From Allomesorhizobium camelthorni (GTDB taxonomy: Bacteria; Pseudomonadota; Alphaproteobacteria; Rhizobiales; Rhizobiaceae): DNA of 64,000 nt. Position 1 is the first letter of the stretch; every line of letters starts with the position of its first letter. The stretch is from positions 99,028 to 163,027 of the forward strand of contig NZ_JAAKZF010000007.1 in assembly GCF_011045125.1 (NCBI RefSeq). Direction: 5' to 3'. This document shows positions 39,019 to 47,680 of the stretch, in pieces. The translations under genes and the position numbers were made by a program. Below the pieces are notes generated by a model that saw only the letters and a program-made list of their open reading frames with translations, made no database searches and was not told the origin of the DNA.

Positions 39019-39609
39019 ATGAACCCTAAAATTCTCGTCTTCGCCGGCTCGATCCGCACCGGCGCCTACAGCGGAAAGACCGCCGACGCGGCGACGAAGG
39101 AGCTTGCGCTGCAGGGCGCGGAAGTCACCCGCATCTCGCTTGCCGACTATCCCCTGCCGATCATGGACCAGGATCTCGAAGTCGAGAAAGGCGTTCCCGA
39201 GAATGCGTTCAAGTTGGCGCGTCTCATCGCCTCCCATGACGGATTGCTGATAGCCAGTCCCGAATACAATTCCTCCATCCCGCCGCTGCTCAAGAACACG
39301 ATCGATTGGGTCAGCCGGATCCACAAGGATGGCGGGCGGCCGTTCAAGCCCTATGCCGGCAAGATCGCAGCGCTGTGCTCGTCTTCCGACGGCAATTTCG
39401 CCGGCGCGCGCGGTCTCTACCATTTGCGTTCGGTGCTGATGAATTGCGGCGTCGAGATCATCACGCCGCAATGCTCGGTCCCGCGCGCGCAGGAAGCCTT
39501 CGATGAGCACGGCGAGTTCAAGGACGAGCATCTGCGCCGCAGGATGGAGACCGTCGTGCGAACCCTGATCGAACGGGCGAAAATGATGTCGCTCAGGGCC
39601 GACGGGTGA
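39019..39609 (+). CDS. NADPH-dependent FMN reductase (ChrR/flavodoxin-like)
   Basis: This is a 196-residue flavoprotein of the NADPH:quinone/chromate reductase family. The FMN phosphate loop is VFAGSIRTGAYSGKTAD near the N-terminus, and the signature ASPEYNSSIPPLLKNTIDW begins near residue 80. It probably reduces quinones or nitro/metal compounds with NADPH. GGCAGGAGAGCG precedes ATG. The stop overlaps the next gene's GTG start by four bases. Confidence 0.92.
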   Translation: MNPKILVFAGSIRTGAYSGKTADAATKELALQGAEVTRISLADYPLPIMDQDLEVEKGVPENAFKLARLIASHDGLLIASPEYNSSIPPLLKNTIDWVSRIHKDGGRPFKPYAGKIAALCSSSDGNFAGARGLYHLRSVLMNCGVEIITPQCSVPRAQEAFDEHGEFKDEHLRRRMETVVRTLIERAKMMSLRADG

Positions 39610-40196
39610 TCGGCGTCTATCTCACCCATCCGCAGGTGGCGGTCGACGCGTCGGTTCCCGTCCCGGAATGGGGGTTGTCGGAGACCGGACGTACCCGCCT
39701 TCTCGCAATCCGGCAGCGGCCGTGGGTGCGGTCGCTCGCCGGCATCGTCTCAAGCGCCGAGCGCAAGGCGAAGGAAGCGGCGGCAATACTCGCCGAGGCC
39801 GCCGGCGTCGATTTCCGGACCGTTGCGGAGATGGGCGAAAACGACCGCTCGGCGACCGGCTACCTGCCGCCCCTCGAATTCGAGAAGGCCGCCGACTGGT
39901 TCTTCGCCAATCCGGAACGGAGTTTTCGCGGCTGGGAGCGCGCGGTCGACGCACAGGCCCGCATCGTTGCGGCCTTCGACGCGGCTCTTGAAAGCTGGCC
40001 GCCTGATCGGCCAATCGCCTTTGTCGGCCACGGCGGCGTTGGTACGCTGCTGAAGTGCCATCTCGCCGGCATGCCGATTGCGCGCTCGACTGACCAGCCG
40101 TCGGGCGGCGGCAATGTCTTCGCATTCCGGCTTTCCGACCGCCGCCTATTATGCGATTGGGCGCCGGTCGAGACCTTCACGGGAGAATTCGGATGA
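39606..40196 (+). CDS. Histidine-phosphatase-fold protein with altered N-terminal motif
   Basis: This 196-residue protein has the phosphoglycerate-mutase/histidine-phosphatase fold. The usual N-terminal RHG catalytic motif is replaced by THP in [11 protein letters not shown]: the His remains but the Arg is lost. The second motif is intact, [11 protein letters not shown], and [11 protein letters not shown] and [12 protein letters not shown] match the family. It begins with GTG overlapping the reductase stop and ends overlapping pyrF, so the three genes are translationally coupled. Activity may be reduced or changed. Confidence 0.85.
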   Translation: MIGVYLTHPQVAVDASVPVPEWGLSETGRTRLLAIRQRPWVRSLAGIVSSAERKAKEAAAILAEAAGVDFRTVAEMGENDRSATGYLPPLEFEKAADWFFANPERSFRGWERAVDAQARIVAAFDAALESWPPDRPIAFVGHGGVGTLLKCHLAGMPIARSTDQPSGGGNVFAFRLSDRRLLCDWAPVETFTGEFG

Positions 40197-40891
40197 CCGG
40201 GAACCTGATGCGGGACCGCCTGATCGTCGGCCTCGACGTGCCGACCGTCGCCGAGGCGCGCAAGGTGGTGGAGGAACTCGACGGCGTCGTCTCGTTCTAC
40301 AAGATCGGCTACCAGCTCGCCTTCGCCGGCGGGCTGGACTTCGCCCGCGAACTGGCGGCCGGCGGCGCGAAGGTGTTCCTCGACATGAAGCTGCTGGATA
40401 TCGACAACACTGTCGCCAAGGGCGTCGAGAACGTCGCCCGGATGGGCGTTTCCATGCTGACGCTGCATGCCTATCCGAAGGCGATGCGGGCTGCCGTCGA
40501 GGCGGCCAAGGGAACCGGCCTCTGCCTGCTCGGGGTCACGGTGCTGACCTCTATGGACGAAGCTGACATGATCGAGGCGGGCTACGAGTACGACCCGCAC
40601 ACTCTGGTGCTTCGTCGCGCCGAACAGGCGCTGGCCGCCGGCATGGGTGGCGTCGTCTGTTCGGCGGGCGAGGCGGCGGCGGTTCGCAAGATCGTCGGCC
40701 CGGAGCTTGCGGTGGTCACGCCCGGCATTCGCCCCGCCGGCAGCGACCATGGCGACCAGAAGCGCGTGGTCACGCCGCGCGACGCCATTCGCGCCGGCGC
40801 CAGCCATCTCGTCGTCGCCAGGCCGATCGTCGCCTCGGTTGACAGGCGCGCTGCGGCGCGGGCTATTCTCGAGGAGATGGACCGGGGCTGA
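40193..40891 (+). CDS. pyrF: Orotidine 5'-phosphate decarboxylase
   Basis: This 232-residue TIM-barrel enzyme makes UMP from OMP, the last step of pyrimidine synthesis. The catalytic Asp-Lys-Asp array is in [17 protein letters not shown], near residue 60, and the phosphate loop in [21 protein letters not shown] 40193 overlaps the preceding stop (ATGA); a start 14 codons further upstream would lie within that gene. It is the third gene of a coupled unit. Confidence 0.97.
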   Translation: MTGNLMRDRLIVGLDVPTVAEARKVVEELDGVVSFYKIGYQLAFAGGLDFARELAAGGAKVFLDMKLLDIDNTVAKGVENVARMGVSMLTLHAYPKAMRAAVEAAKGTGLCLLGVTVLTSMDEADMIEAGYEYDPHTLVLRRAEQALAAGMGGVVCSAGEAAAVRKIVGPELAVVTPGIRPAGSDHGDQKRVVTPRDAIRAGASHLVVARPIVASVDRRAAARAILEEMDRG

Positions 40892-40926
40892 ACCGGTCAC
40901 GCATCCGATCGAACCGGGAGGACAAA

Positions 40927-41214
40927 ATGCCGAAAGGATACTGGATCGCACGCGTGGATGTCCGCGATCCTGAGGGCTACAAGGGCTATGTCGCGGCCGC
41001 GAAACCGGCTTTCGAGCGCTTCGGCGCGGTTTTCCTGGCCCGCGGCGGCGCTCATGAAGCGGCGGAAGGGACGGCGCGGACACGCAACGTCATCATCGAG
41101 TTTCCGTCACTGGCGGCCGCCCGCGATTGCTACAATTCGCCGGAATACCAGGCGGCAAAGGCGATCAGGCAGCGATTCGCCGACGGCGAGATCGTGCTGG
41201 TTGAAGGCGCGTGA
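40927..41214 (+). CDS. DUF1330 protein
   Basis: This is a 95-residue dimeric alpha-beta-barrel-like protein. MPKGYWIARVDVRDPEGYKG, FLARGGAHEAAEG, NVIIEFPSLAAARDCYNSPE and YQAAKAIRQRFADGEIVLVEG are the DUF1330 pattern. Function is unknown. It follows pyrF by 35 bases with CGGGAGGACAAA as ribosome binding site. Confidence 0.93.
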   Translation: MPKGYWIARVDVRDPEGYKGYVAAAKPAFERFGAVFLARGGAHEAAEGTARTRNVIIEFPSLAAARDCYNSPEYQAAKAIRQRFADGEIVLVEGA

Positions 41215-41224
41215 AGCCGTCTTC

Positions 41225-41288
41225 GGTCCGCTATTTTGCATCGCAAAAGGTGCGGACCGCGCGCGAATCGCGATATCGCGCGGTTTTC
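41225..41288 (+). terminator. Two hairpins after the DUF1330 gene; second resembles a terminator
   Basis: First hairpin: CGGTCCGC/GCGGACCG arms with an inner TTTTGC/GCAAAA stem (41225-41260). Second: CCGCGCG/CGCGCGG (41258-41284) followed by TTTT. They end the pyrF-containing unit. Confidence 0.65.
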
Positions 41289-41335
41289 AACAGCTTATAC
41301 GAAAGGATGAGAATAAATAACGCGGCGTGAACTAT

Positions 41336-41346
41336 TGCGCCGCAAC
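41336..41346. promoter_or_regulatory. Candidate PhaR operator upstream of phaZ
   Basis: The near-perfect palindrome TTGCGCCGCAA lies 93 bases before the likely phaZ start. PhaR repressors of PHB genes bind TGC-N3-GCA type sites. The match is short, so this is tentative. Confidence 0.3.
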
Positions 41347-41428
41347 AAAAGGTTGTTAACTTCGTTGCCTAATGATCGGAGCCGGTCTCATGCCGGCCGA
41401 TTCGAAAATCGACGGCGACGGGGTATTG

Positions 41429-42706
41429 ATGTTTTACCAGCTGTACGAGATGAATCACGCGGCCGTGCAGCCCTTCAGGGCCTATGCCGACGCCGTAAAA
41501 CTCTTCTACACCAATCCGCTCAACCCCCTCTCCCACACGCATTGGGGCCGGTCGGTCGCCGCGACCGCCGAGCTCTTCGAGCGCACCACGCGGCGCTACG
41601 GCAAGCCGAGCTTTGGTCTCGCCGAGACGATCGTCGACTGGAAGACCGTTCCGGTGACCGAGAAGATCGTCTGGTCGCGGCCGTTCTGCGATCTGATCCA
41701 TTTCGAACGCGCGGTCCCTGCCCGCCGCCTGCCCGATCCGAAGCTTCTGATCGTTGCGCCGATGTCCGGCCATTACGCGACGCTGCTGCGCGGCACGGTC
41801 GAGGCGATGATGCCGCATGCCGACGTCTACATCACCGACTGGGCCGATGCCCGCATGGTGCCGGTGTCGGAAGGCCGCTTCGATCTAGACGATTACATCG
41901 ACTACATTATCGACATGCTGCACGCGCTCGGCCCGGACACCCACGTCATGGCCGTCTGCCAGCCTTCGGTGCCGGTGCTCGCCGCCGCGGCGATCATGGA
42001 GGCGCGCGGCGACCGCCATGCTCCCTCGACGATGACGCTGATGGGCGGACCGGTCGACACGCGCCGCAACCCGACCGCCGTCAACATCCTCGCCGAGGAA
42101 AAGGGCGTCGACTGGTTCCGCGAAAACGCCATCATGCAAGTGCCGTGGCCGGTTCCGGGCTTCACCCGCGAGGTCTATCCCGGCTTTCTGCAGCTTTCCG
42201 GCTTCATGAGCATGAACCTCGACCGCCACATCACGGCGCACAAGGACTTCTTCATGCACCTCGTCAAGAACGATGGCGACAGCGCCGAGAAGCACCGCGA
42301 CTTCTATGACGAATATCTCGCGGTCATGGACCTGACGGCCGAATTCTACCTGCAGACCGTCGACACCGTGTTCGTCCGCCACGCCCTGCCCAAGGGCGAG
42401 ATGACGCATCGCGACGTACCGGTCGATCCGGCCGCCATCCGCAATGTGGCGCTGCTGACGATCGAGGGAGAAAACGACGACATATCGGGCATCGGCCAGA
42501 CCAGGGCCGCGCACGACCTCTGCGTCAACATTCCGGCCGACATGCGCGCCCACTACATCCAGCCGGCGGTCGGGCATTACGGCGTCTTCAACGGCTCGCG
42601 CTTCCGCGCCGAGATCGTTCCGCGCATCGCAGATTTCATAACCAGCTACGGGCGCGAGAACCGAGCGCCTGCGCGGCCGCGCCTCGTGCGGGCGGCCAAG
42701 GCCTGA
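41429..42706 (+). CDS. phaZ: Intracellular poly(3-hydroxybutyrate) depolymerase
   Basis: This 425-residue enzyme mobilises stored PHB granules. The start MFYQLYEMNHAAVQPFRAYA is the rhizobial PhaZ N-terminus; the frame extends 19 codons upstream (ATG 41372), but that part is not conserved in type. The nucleophile region is HVMAVCQPSVPVLAAAA, where intracellular depolymerases use Cys in place of Ser. C-terminal signatures are TFVRHALPKGEMTHR-like (VFVRHALPKGEMTHRD) and IQPAVGHYGVFNGSRFR. It is a monocistronic gene with hairpins upstream. Confidence 0.93.
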   Translation: MFYQLYEMNHAAVQPFRAYADAVKLFYTNPLNPLSHTHWGRSVAATAELFERTTRRYGKPSFGLAETIVDWKTVPVTEKIVWSRPFCDLIHFERAVPARRLPDPKLLIVAPMSGHYATLLRGTVEAMMPHADVYITDWADARMVPVSEGRFDLDDYIDYIIDMLHALGPDTHVMAVCQPSVPVLAAAAIMEARGDRHAPSTMTLMGGPVDTRRNPTAVNILAEEKGVDWFRENAIMQVPWPVPGFTREVYPGFLQLSGFMSMNLDRHITAHKDFFMHLVKNDGDSAEKHRDFYDEYLAVMDLTAEFYLQTVDTVFVRHALPKGEMTHRDVPVDPAAIRNVALLTIEGENDDISGIGQTRAAHDLCVNIPADMRAHYIQPAVGHYGVFNGSRFRAEIVPRIADFITSYGRENRAPARPRLVRAAKA

Positions 42707-42864
42707 GCCTCGGCGGGTATGAATCGGCGCGCTCCTTCTGTTGCAAATTCGTCGCGCTCGCCGCGCAACGGTAACCATCCGGATGATCAGCCGGCTGCAT
42801 GAATTGACATATCCCGCAAATCGCCCTTAACCTTTCATTAATAAAAAAAGCGGGGCAAACGGGC

Positions 42865-43485
42865 ATGGACTCCAGTGCAAGGGCGCGGCGCGCAACTCTG
42901 TGCGCCGGAATATTCTCGGTGGCGGCGATGATCGCCTGGTCAGCAAGTCCTGCGCTTGCCGCGGCGCCCATGTTGACCGGCGGCCTGACTTCACAGCCGA
43001 TCGGCCACTACGAATTCTGCAAGGTGCAGCCAGCCGAATGCGCCATCCGGACGCGCGATCTTGGCCCGGAAACGATGACCGGGGCTCTCTGGAAAATTCT
43101 GCTGGACGTCAATGTCGCGGTCAATCGCGCCATCCGCCCGATGAATGATTTCGACATTTACGGCAAGGACGAGGTCTGGGCTTATCCGAACGGCGTCGGC
43201 GACTGCGAGGACTATGTGCTCGAGAAGCGTCGCTCCCTGAAGGCGCGGGGACTTTCGCTTTCGAACCTGCTCATCACAGTCGTGCGCAAAGCCGACGGTG
43301 AAGGCCACGCCATCCTGACCGTGCGCACCGACAAGGGCGATTTCGTCCTCGACAACCTCTCCAATGTCGTGCGCCAGTGGGACAATACCGGCTACCGCTT
43401 CCTGAAGCGGCAGGCGAGCGACCACACCGGACGCTGGGTCAGCATCCGTGAAGGCCAGGCTCCGCTGGTCGGTTCGGTGCAGTAG
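42865..43485 (+). CDS. Periplasmic transglutaminase-like cysteine peptidase (BTLCP)
   Basis: This is a 206-residue exported protein. The signal peptide runs through FSVAAMIAWSASPALAAAP. The Cys-His-Asp triad of the bacterial transglutaminase-like family (DUF920) is visible: Cys in NGVGDCEDYVLEKR, His in EGHAILTVRTDKGD, Asp in FVLDNLSN. In other bacteria the related LapG cleaves an adhesin and is bound by LapD, but those are distinct members; no lapA/lapD gene is near. The gene is monocistronic. Confidence 0.88.
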   Translation: MDSSARARRATLCAGIFSVAAMIAWSASPALAAAPMLTGGLTSQPIGHYEFCKVQPAECAIRTRDLGPETMTGALWKILLDVNVAVNRAIRPMNDFDIYGKDEVWAYPNGVGDCEDYVLEKRRSLKARGLSLSNLLITVVRKADGEGHAILTVRTDKGDFVLDNLSNVVRQWDNTGYRFLKRQASDHTGRWVSIREGQAPLVGSVQ

Positions 43486-43826
43486 CGCTCCACTTAGCAA
43501 GCCGGCCATCTGGTCCTACGTACGGCAGTCGTTCTGCCGGGCCACAGCGCCTGGAGGCGCGGGCGGCTTGCTGTTCGGAACCTGCCAGAAAACGCGATCC
43601 CAAAAGTCGTCGGCTTTGGATAAGACTGCCATTTGCCAGACCGGCGTCCATGCCGACTTCAGCGGATGGATCAGCCGCTGAGATTGGATTCGGCTATCCC
43701 TGAACCAATCCGGTCTTCGGGAATGTGCGCCGGTAGTCCTCCTTGCGCCCTCACTCTTTGGCCTTACCTCAGTCGCTTGCCCAAAACCCTCCGCCCTCCA
43801 TCCGTCCGCAGCCTTGGCCGCCTCCC
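43486..43826. other. Spacer of about 340 bases with no recognised feature
   Basis: Between the BTLCP gene and comM (convergent) there is no frame with a recognisable domain on either strand, and no clear repeat or strong terminator. Short frames overlap both ends but look non-coding. Confidence 0.5.
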
Positions 43827-45359
43827 TCACGCCGCCTGAGCCAACCTTTCGCCCGCGATCCGGTAGGAGATCGCCTCCGCCAGATGGATGCGGCCGACGG
43901 TCTCGCTGGCGTCGAGGTCGGCGAGCGTCCGCGCGACCTTCAGCACGCGATGGTAGGCGCGGGCGGAGAAGCCGAGTTTCTCGCTGGCGTCGCGCAGCAG
44001 CGCCAGGCCATGCGCGTCGGGCACGGCGATCTCCTCGATCGTCGCGGTGGCGCAATGTGCGTTGGTGGTCGGCGCCTGCGGTCCGAGCCGCGCGAATCGC
44101 TCCTGCTGGATGGCGCGCGCCATCGCCACGCGCGCCGCGACCGCTTCGCTCGCCTCGGCTCTCGCCGGCCGGATCAGGTCGGACGCCGATACGGCCGGCA
44201 CCTCGATGCGCAGATCGATACGGTCGAGCAGCGGGCCGGATATGCGCGCCTGATAATCGGACTGGCAGCGCGGCCCGCGCGCGCAGCGATAGCCGGGCTC
44301 GCCGGCCATGCCGCAGCGGCACGGGTTCATCGCCGCGATGAGCTGAATGCGCGCCGGATACGTGACGCGGTGATTGGCGCGCGCGATCATGCATTCGCCG
44401 GCCTCGATCGGCTGGCGCAGCGAATCCAGCACCTGCGGCGAGAACTCCGGAAATTCGTCGAGGAACAACACGCCATTATGCGCCAGCGAAACCTCGCCGG
44501 GCCGGACGCGCAGTCCGCCGCCGACCATCGCGGCCATCGAAGCGGAATGGTGCGGCGCGCGGAATGGCCGCCGGTCGGTGAGCTTGCCGCCGCTGAGTTC
44601 CCCGGCGATCGAGGCGATCATCGACACTTCCAGCAGTTCGCGCGGGCTGAGCGGCGGCAGGATCGATGGCAGGCGCTGTGCCAGCATCGATTTGCCGGAA
44701 CCGGGCGGTCCCACCATCAGGAGATTGTGGCCTCCGGCCGCCGCGACCTCCAGCGCCCGCTTGGCGGTTTCCTGGCCCTTTATGTCGGCGAGGTCCGGCA
44801 GGTCGCGGGCGGGTGCGTGCACGCTCGCCACCGGCCGCGTCAGCACCTGCGTGCCGCGGAAATGATTGGCGATGGCGATCAGGCTGCGCGGCGCGAGAAT
44901 GTCTATCTCGGCGCCGGCCCAGGCGGCTTCCGGTCCGGATGCCGCCGGGCAGATCAGCCCCTTGCCGTCGGCATTGGCGCCGATTGCCGCCGGCAGCGCG
45001 CCCGACACCGCCGTGATCGTCCCGTCCAGCGACAATTCGCCGAGTACGACATAGCCCGCCAGCGCGTCGCCCGGTATCGCGCCAAGCGCCGCCATCAGGC
45101 CGAGCGCGATCGGCAGGTCGTAATGGCTGCCCTCCTTGGGCAGGTCGGCCGGCGCCAGATTGACGGTCACCTTCTTCGAAGGCATCGAAAGGCCGGACGC
45201 ATGCAGTGCCGCCTGCACCCGCTCGCGGCTCTCGGCCACCGCTTTGTCCGGCAGCCCGACAATGTGCATGTTGACCTTGCCCGGGGCGATCATGACCTGG
45301 ACGTCGACCGGAACGGCCTCGATGCCCTGAAACGCGACAGTGCGTACGCGCGAAACCAT
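43827..45359 (-). CDS. comM: Mg-chelatase-like AAA+ ATPase ComM/YifB
   Basis: This is a 510-residue AAA+ protein. In naturally competent bacteria ComM is a branch-migration helicase acting in recombination of incoming DNA. The N-terminal ChlI-like domain (VNVDLAPADLP-like VNLAPADLPKEGSHYDLPIA) is followed by Walker A MVGPPGSGKSMLAQRLPSIL, Walker B region NGVLFLDEFPEFSP, and a C-terminal CMG-like domain with RAYHRVLKVARTLADLD. A cysteine cluster CRCGMAGEPGYRCARGPRC is present. The gene follows gshB on the same strand. Confidence 0.95.
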   Translation of the reverse strand: MVSRVRTVAFQGIEAVPVDVQVMIAPGKVNMHIVGLPDKAVAESRERVQAALHASGLSMPSKKVTVNLAPADLPKEGSHYDLPIALGLMAALGAIPGDALAGYVVLGELSLDGTITAVSGALPAAIGANADGKGLICPAASGPEAAWAGAEIDILAPRSLIAIANHFRGTQVLTRPVASVHAPARDLPDLADIKGQETAKRALEVAAAGGHNLLMVGPPGSGKSMLAQRLPSILPPLSPRELLEVSMIASIAGELSGGKLTDRRPFRAPHHSASMAAMVGGGLRVRPGEVSLAHNGVLFLDEFPEFSPQVLDSLRQPIEAGECMIARANHRVTYPARIQLIAAMNPCRCGMAGEPGYRCARGPRCQSDYQARISGPLLDRIDLRIEVPAVSASDLIRPARAEASEAVAARVAMARAIQQERFARLGPQAPTTNAHCATATIEEIAVPDAHGLALLRDASEKLGFSARAYHRVLKVARTLADLDASETVGRIHLAEAISYRIAGERLAQAA

Positions 45360-45475
45360 GCCGTCCCCCGAGCCCCTTGCCGCGCGCCCCGCGCAGCCTG
45401 ATCCTAACTGACCCTGCGTCAGACAATCACAGATTTCAGCTCAAAGCAAGAACAAGTCAGGAACAAAATAAACGC

Positions 45476-45502
45476 ACCGGCTGCATCTCGATTGCAGCCG
45501 GT
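45476..45502 (-). terminator. Hairpin terminator after gshB
   Basis: A 10-bp perfect stem ACCGGCTGCA/TGCAGCCGGT lies 24 bases after the gshB stop. On the coding strand it is followed by GCGTTTATTTTGTT, a loose T tract. Confidence 0.65.
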
Positions 45503-45525
45503 TGTGGCCGCGGGAACATGCCGCC

Positions 45526-46467
45526 CTAGCGCCGCTTGTCCTCGACCACGTCCCAGAACAGCGCTGCTATGTCGGCGCCGCCAAACCGCTTCACCTCGCG
45601 TATTCCGGTCGGCGAGGTTACGTTGATCTCGGTCATGTAGTCGCCGATCACGTCGATGCCGACGAGGATGAAGCCGCGCTCCTTGAGCGAAGGCCCGATG
45701 CGGGCGCAGATCTCGCGTTCGCGTTTCGTCAGTTCGGTTTTCTCTGCGCGCCCGCCGACATGCATGTTGGATCGCGAATCGTGCTCGGCCGGCACGCGGT
45801 TGATCGCGCCCACCGCCTCGCCGTCGACCAGGATGATACGCTTGTCGCCGGCGCGCACCTCCTTCAGGTAGCGCTGCACGATGAAGGGCTCGCGGAACAT
45901 CTGCGCGAACATTTCAAGCAGCGAGGCGAGGTTGCGGTCGGCCTCGTGCAGATGGAAGATGCCCGCGCCGCCATTGCCGTAGAGCGGCTTGACGATGATG
46001 TCGCCATGCATCTTGCGAAAGTCGTCCACCTCGCGCGGATCCTTGGTGATCAGCGTTTCCGGCATCAGGTCGGGAAATTCGGTGACGAATATCTTTTCCG
46101 GGCTGTTGCGCACCCAGGCCGGGTCGTTGACCACCAGCGTCTTCGGATGGATGCGCTCCAGAATATGCGTCGTCGTAATGTAGTTCATGTCGAAGGGCGG
46201 GTCCTGGCGAAGCAGGATGACGTCCATTTCCGAAAGGTCGGTGCGCACGGCTTCGCCCAGCGTGAAATGATTGCCCTTTTCGTCGCGGACCTGAAGCTCC
46301 TCGATGCGGGCGAATACCCGGCCGCCGGCCATCGACAGCCGATCGGGCGTATAGTGGAACAGCCGGTGGCCGCGCAGCTGCGCTTCCAACGCCAGCGCAA
46401 AGCTCGTATCGCCGCCAATCGACACGGTCGAGATGTGGTCCATCTGCAGGGCGATGCTAAGGCTCAT
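45526..46467 (-). CDS. gshB: Glutathione synthase
   Basis: This 313-residue ATP-grasp ligase joins gamma-glutamylcysteine to glycine. [20 protein letters not shown] and [20 protein letters not shown] are family signatures; the ATP-grasp core includes [33 protein letters not shown] and the C-terminal [20 protein letters not shown]. Length matches the E. coli enzyme. No gshA lies nearby. Confidence 0.97.
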   Translation of the reverse strand: MSLSIALQMDHISTVSIGGDTSFALALEAQLRGHRLFHYTPDRLSMAGGRVFARIEELQVRDEKGNHFTLGEAVRTDLSEMDVILLRQDPPFDMNYITTTHILERIHPKTLVVNDPAWVRNSPEKIFVTEFPDLMPETLITKDPREVDDFRKMHGDIIVKPLYGNGGAGIFHLHEADRNLASLLEMFAQMFREPFIVQRYLKEVRAGDKRIILVDGEAVGAINRVPAEHDSRSNMHVGGRAEKTELTKREREICARIGPSLKERGFILVGIDVIGDYMTEINVTSPTGIREVKRFGGADIAALFWDVVEDKRR

Positions 46468-46591
46468 GCATATCTCCGGCGTGCACTACGGGCTTGGCCC
46501 GCTCGCGCGCAGATGACGCGCCGCGCCTAGGCCTGTCAAGCGTTCGCCTGGGCGCCTCGGATAGGAAATGGCTTGTCGCAATGGCCGAAGT

Positions 46592-46951
46592 TCAAGCGTT
46601 GACAACCAGCAGGCCGGCGATGATGAGGCCCGCCCCGATAGCATATCGCAGGCTCAGCGTTTCGCCGAGCAGAAACCAGGCAAGCAGCGGCACGGCGCAG
46701 AAAGTCAAGGCCATGAACGGATAGGCGACCGTCAGCGGCACTGATTTGAGTACATAAACCCAGACGATAGTGCCAATTCCGTAAATGGCGAAGGCGGCAA
46801 TCAGATATGGATCGACAAGCACGGCAAGCAGCCCAGCGGCGTCCGTTCCGCCAGCGCGCGCGCTCGTCAGCTTGAACAGGATTTGCCCAGCCGAAATCAG
46901 CAATGGCGTAAACACCAACCCGGCGAGAACCGGGAGCGGCAGCCCGTTCAC
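46592..46951 (-). CDS. Small four-helix EamA/SMR-like membrane transporter
   Basis: This 119-residue protein has four hydrophobic segments: VLAGLVFTPLLISAGQILFK, YLIAAFAIYGIGTIVWVYVL, TVAYPFMALTFCAVPLLAWF and RYAIGAGLIIAGLLVVNA. This is the single-domain EamA/SMR topology also used by ArnE/ArnF-type lipid-sugar flippases. It starts 4 bases after the methyltransferase stop, in the operon GT2-methyltransferase-transporter. The context favours flipping of a lipid-linked sugar over drug efflux; that is inference. Confidence 0.85.
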   Translation of the reverse strand: MNGLPLPVLAGLVFTPLLISAGQILFKLTSARAGGTDAAGLLAVLVDPYLIAAFAIYGIGTIVWVYVLKSVPLTVAYPFMALTFCAVPLLAWFLLGETLSLRYAIGAGLIIAGLLVVNA

Positions 46952-46955
46952 GGCG

Positions 46956-47657
46956 TCAGGCCTCCGGCCGGTCTTCGGAGTAGAAGATATCCCGGCCGAT
47001 ATCGATGCAGAGGTGTTTTTGCGGCACCGGGTGCGCGGCGCGCAGGAACGAATGGGTGTAGGGGAAGAAATTGAAGTGCGGATTGAAGCTGTAGCGGTAT
47101 TCGCGCTCGCGCGGCACCACGATGATCAGCCGCTTGCGCGCGATGCGGCGCAGTTCCGCGATCGCCTGGCGATATTCCAGGACATGCTCGATGACGTGGG
47201 TGCAGATCACCGTGTCGAAGGCGCCATCCTCGAACGGCAGATTCTCGATCTTGGCCGAGAAATATTCGACACCGTCGATTCTTGCAGCATCGTCGACGAC
47301 GAAATCGACTCCGACAAATCGACACTTACCGCCGCGTGCCTGCCGAATGCGTTTCAAGAGCACACCCGTCCCGCAACCGACATCACAAACCGAATCGCCC
47401 ACAGTGCTGGCTATGATCTCGCTGATGCAGGCCTCGGAATTGTCGGTACCTTCATGAACCCTCGGATGATCGCGATACAGCGTTTCGTATTCCTCGGCGC
47501 TCAGAAATGGCGCCCGTTCGCGGAACGCGGCAAGCCGGGTGATGTGTTCGCCCCAGGCGAGTTTCGCGACTGTCCGGAACAGGCTTGAATCGCGCAGGAC
47601 CGGCGGCAGGATGTCCTCAAGGACGAAGCGGATGCGGTTGGTCGTTTCTCGGTTCAA
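46956..47657 (-). CDS. Class I SAM-dependent methyltransferase
   Basis: This is a 233-residue methyltransferase. The SAM motif I is CDVGCGTGVLLKRIRQA near residue 92, motif II GVEYFSAKIENLPFEDGAFD, and the post-motif VICTHVIEHVLEYRQAIAEL. It belongs to the Methyltransf_11/23-type group common in polysaccharide loci. It begins 23 bases after the GT2 stop and ends 4 bases before the small transporter, so the three genes form one unit. The target, a sugar or lipid carrier intermediate, is inferred from context. Confidence 0.9.
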   Translation of the reverse strand: MNRETTNRIRFVLEDILPPVLRDSSLFRTVAKLAWGEHITRLAAFRERAPFLSAEEYETLYRDHPRVHEGTDNSEACISEIIASTVGDSVCDVGCGTGVLLKRIRQARGGKCRFVGVDFVVDDAARIDGVEYFSAKIENLPFEDGAFDTVICTHVIEHVLEYRQAIAELRRIARKRLIIVVPREREYRYSFNPHFNFFPYTHSFLRAAHPVPQKHLCIDIGRDIFYSEDRPEA

Positions 47658-47680
47658 GATCAGGTCCTCGGGGCGTCGGG

